NCBI RefSeq assembly: GCF_963666145.1
Contig: NZ_OY762614.1
Location: 3,586,501 to 3,650,500 of the forward strand
DNA length: 64,000 nt
Reading direction: 5' to 3'
DNA from: an uncultured Desulfobacter sp.
GTDB lineage: Bacteria > Desulfobacterota > Desulfobacteria > Desulfobacterales > Desulfobacteraceae
In this document: positions 62,571 through 64,000 of the stretch, piece after piece
Layout of the letters: each line of letters starts with the position of its first letter
Position numbering within the stretch: the stretch's first letter is position 1
Notes under the pieces: model-generated
The model's input: only the letters and a program-made list of their open reading frames with translations
Database searches by the model: none
What the model was told of the DNA's origin: nothing
Position numbers and translations under genes: made by a program

Positions 62571-63080
62571 CTATTCATCGCTTTTTTTACCGGTCTCCTG
62601 GCTCAGTTTTGTCAGGGCGTCGGTATTGGAGATGACCTCCTGGAGCAGTTCATCCAGTCTGTCGTTTCCGTCAAGCTTGTTTAAAAGGCCGGTGAGCTTC
62701 TCCCTGGCCTCCACAAGCTTGCGAATGGGTTCCACCTGCCGGGCCACTTTTTCGGGATGGAAATCCTCCATGCTTTCAAATTTAAGTTCAACGGCAATGG
62801 CCGTATCTTCATCGGTCAGCTTGTTGTCCACCCGATAGGCTAACCGGGGAGCCATTCCCTTGAGTACATTGTTAAAGTTATCCCTGTCGATCTCCACAAA
62901 TTTGCGCTCTTTGAGTTTGGGTAACGGTTGTTCCGGTTTCCCTGAAAGGTCTGAAAGCACCCCCATAACAAAGGGGATTTCCTTCATCTCAATGGCGTCT
63001 CCCTTTTCCACATCATAGGTGATCTGGACTCTTGGGGCGCGCACTCTATCCAAGGTGTGCTGTTGACTTTCCTTGGCCAT
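62571..63080 (-). CDS. tssB: T6SS sheath small subunit TssB
   Basis: A 169-residue sheath protein (VipA/ImpB). Landmarks are RAPRVQITYDVEKGDA, LPFVMGVLSDLSG-like sequence (IPFVMGVLSDLSGKPE here) and EFVEIDRDNF-like KFVEIDRDNF. The C-terminal helix is the ClpV-binding region in homologues. AAAGGAGG precedes the ATG. Confidence 0.95.
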   Translation of the reverse strand: MAKESQQHTLDRVRAPRVQITYDVEKGDAIEMKEIPFVMGVLSDLSGKPEQPLPKLKERKFVEIDRDNFNNVLKGMAPRLAYRVDNKLTDEDTAIAVELKFESMEDFHPEKVARQVEPIRKLVEAREKLTGLLNKLDGNDRLDELLQEVISNTDALTKLSQETGKKSDE

Positions 63081-63126
63081 ATCTGCCTCCTTTGGTTTTA
63101 AATCTGACGGGTTTATTATTTATAGT

Positions 63127-64000
63127 TTAAGGGTTTGAATATTCCATTGCTTTGGTGACGTCCAGGGTGCACAGCCGGGTTAAAATGTCCCTGGCTCTGT
63201 AATGATCATCATCGGAACTGCCCTCGGCTGTCAGACACTGGTATAGGGTGCCCAGGGCTTCGGCAATCCATATGGGCGATTCCCAGCGGTCCAGGGCGAG
63301 GTCTTCAATTAATGTGTTGAGCTCTTCCACAATGGGCCTGGCGATATCCGGCCGGTTGCCCTTCAGGCAGAGTCGTGCCATGAGCAGCTTGAAGTTGGTT
63401 TTTTCCCGCACGGACTGGGCGCTGCATGAAGCCCCGAGCAACTGTTCCAGGGCCGGTTTGATGCCCTCCTTGCCGAGTTTCAACAGTGCATCCTGCCACA
63501 CGGCTTCTTCAATACCGGCGCCCCCAAGAAACCGGTTGACCCTGAACGCCCCGATTTGACCGGAGGCGATTCGCTGGGTTTGAGGGGCTGCCGTCGCTGT
63601 TGCTGCAACCGGTTCACTGACGGTTGCGTTTTCAATCCTCCGGTCATTTGTCGGGGGCGGCTCGGTTTCCTGGGAATCGGATTCCTCGGGTTCATCCGGC
63701 TCATCGCCTTTTTTGTCTTTTAAAAACTGACCGACCAGGTGGTTGCAGGCTTCAATCGAAGATTTTATTTCCGCAAGTCTTGGGGCCTCATTGCCGAATT
63801 TTTCGTCCACAACGGCATCCAGCCGGTTGAAAAAATCCATACATTGGGATGTATGGGATGCCAGCGTTTCATAAAATTGTTTTGACGATGCGGCTACGGC
63901 ACCGTCAAATTCTTCGGCTGTCAGTTTTCCTTCGGCAATCTGCTCATCCCGGGCCTTTTTTTTAGTCTCAATCTCATCCCCGTATTGATCTACGGTGTCC
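63127..64000 (-). CDS. tssA: T6SS protein TssA (5' truncated by window edge)
   Basis: An open frame of 290 residues runs to the window edge, with no stop between 63840 and 64000, so an internal Met at 63840 is not the start. The upstream part, EEFDGAVAASSKQFYETLA and MDFFNRLDAVVDEKFG, matches the ImpA_N domain of TssA, which primes and caps the tube and sheath. A Pro/Glu/Thr-rich linker follows, then a helical C-terminal domain. It lies 46 bases upstream of tssB in the same operon. Confidence 0.88.
   Translation of the reverse strand, partial: DTVDQYGDEIETKKKARDEQIAEGKLTAEEFDGAVAASSKQFYETLASHTSQCMDFFNRLDAVVDEKFGNEAPRLAEIKSSIEACNHLVGQFLKDKKGDEPDEPEESDSQETEPPPTNDRRIENATVSEPVAATATAAPQTQRIASGQIGAFRVNRFLGGAGIEEAVWQDALLKLGKEGIKPALEQLLGASCSAQSVREKTNFKLLMARLCLKGNRPDIARPIVEELNTLIEDLALDRWESPIWIAEALGTLYQCLTAEGSSDDDHYRARDILTRLCTLDVTKAMEYSNP

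Overview
The window looks like chromosomal DNA from a sulfate-reducing deltaproteobacterium, probably a Desulfobacter-like member of the Desulfobacterales. This is inferred from the gene set: a periplasmic [NiFeSe] hydrogenase with an in-frame UGA selenocysteine codon, acetate kinase and acetyl-CoA synthetase, an ATP sulfurylase/APS kinase fusion, sigma-54 regulation, and deltaproteobacterial-style Ser/Thr kinases. No rRNA, tRNA, CRISPR array, transposase or phage integrase was found.

Layout. 1-4.7 kb: the tail of an NDH-2-like oxidoreductase, then a biotin operon bioD-bioA-[Na+:solute symporter]-bioB behind a BirA-type operator. 4.7-6.8 kb: a chemoreceptor with two extracytoplasmic CZB-like zinc domains. 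6.9-13.1 kb (minus strand): a compact cluster of flippase-like membrane protein, one-module NRPS (C-A-T-TE) and family-1 glycosyltransferase, with overlapping genes; it looks like a pathway for a small glycosylated acyl-amino acid or lipopeptide. 13.4-17.3 kb: a cNMP-binding/patatin phospholipase and an HDOD-GAF-GGDEF protein. 17.7-20.9 kb (minus strand): hysB, hysA and the maturation protease. A plain translation of hysA stops at a TGA that is really selenocysteine 481; the true end is 18342. 21.3-25.4 kb: a PilZ-like protein and a VWA-histidine kinase-response regulator operon. 25.5-30.1 kb: thioesterase, nitroreductase, HAD protein, ackA, crcB and a small hypothetical gene, with two striking inverted repeats. 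30.6-36.2 kb: a sigma-54 activator followed by acs, which has a sigma-54-like promoter and an upstream dyad, then the sat-cysC fusion.

36.2-64 kb is a type VI secretion (T6SS) locus. A regulatory arm (PP2C phosphatase, membrane Ser/Thr kinase, kinase-less sensor relative, LysM/NodB lipoprotein, LysM/TPR lipoprotein, FHA protein) is followed by hcp and vgrG. Two head-to-head effector modules come next. Each carries a thiolase-fold protein, a DUF4150 (PAAR-like) effector with a GHH2/HNH-like nuclease end, and a repeat-rich, propeller-like candidate immunity protein. The plus-strand module has a DUF2169 adaptor but its thiolase-fold gene is broken; the minus-strand module has an intact copy. A HEAT-repeat TIGR02270-type gene lies between them. 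The structural genes clpV, tssG, tssF, tssE, tssC, tssB and tssA (cut by the window edge) follow on the minus strand. The membrane complex genes tssJKLM are not in the window.

The observations most worth follow-up are the paired inverted effector modules with their dead or deleted thiolase-fold genes and propeller-like partners, the orphan NRPS/glycosyltransferase/flippase cluster, the selenocysteine hydrogenase with a visible SECIS-like hairpin, and the symporter inside the BirA-controlled biotin operon.
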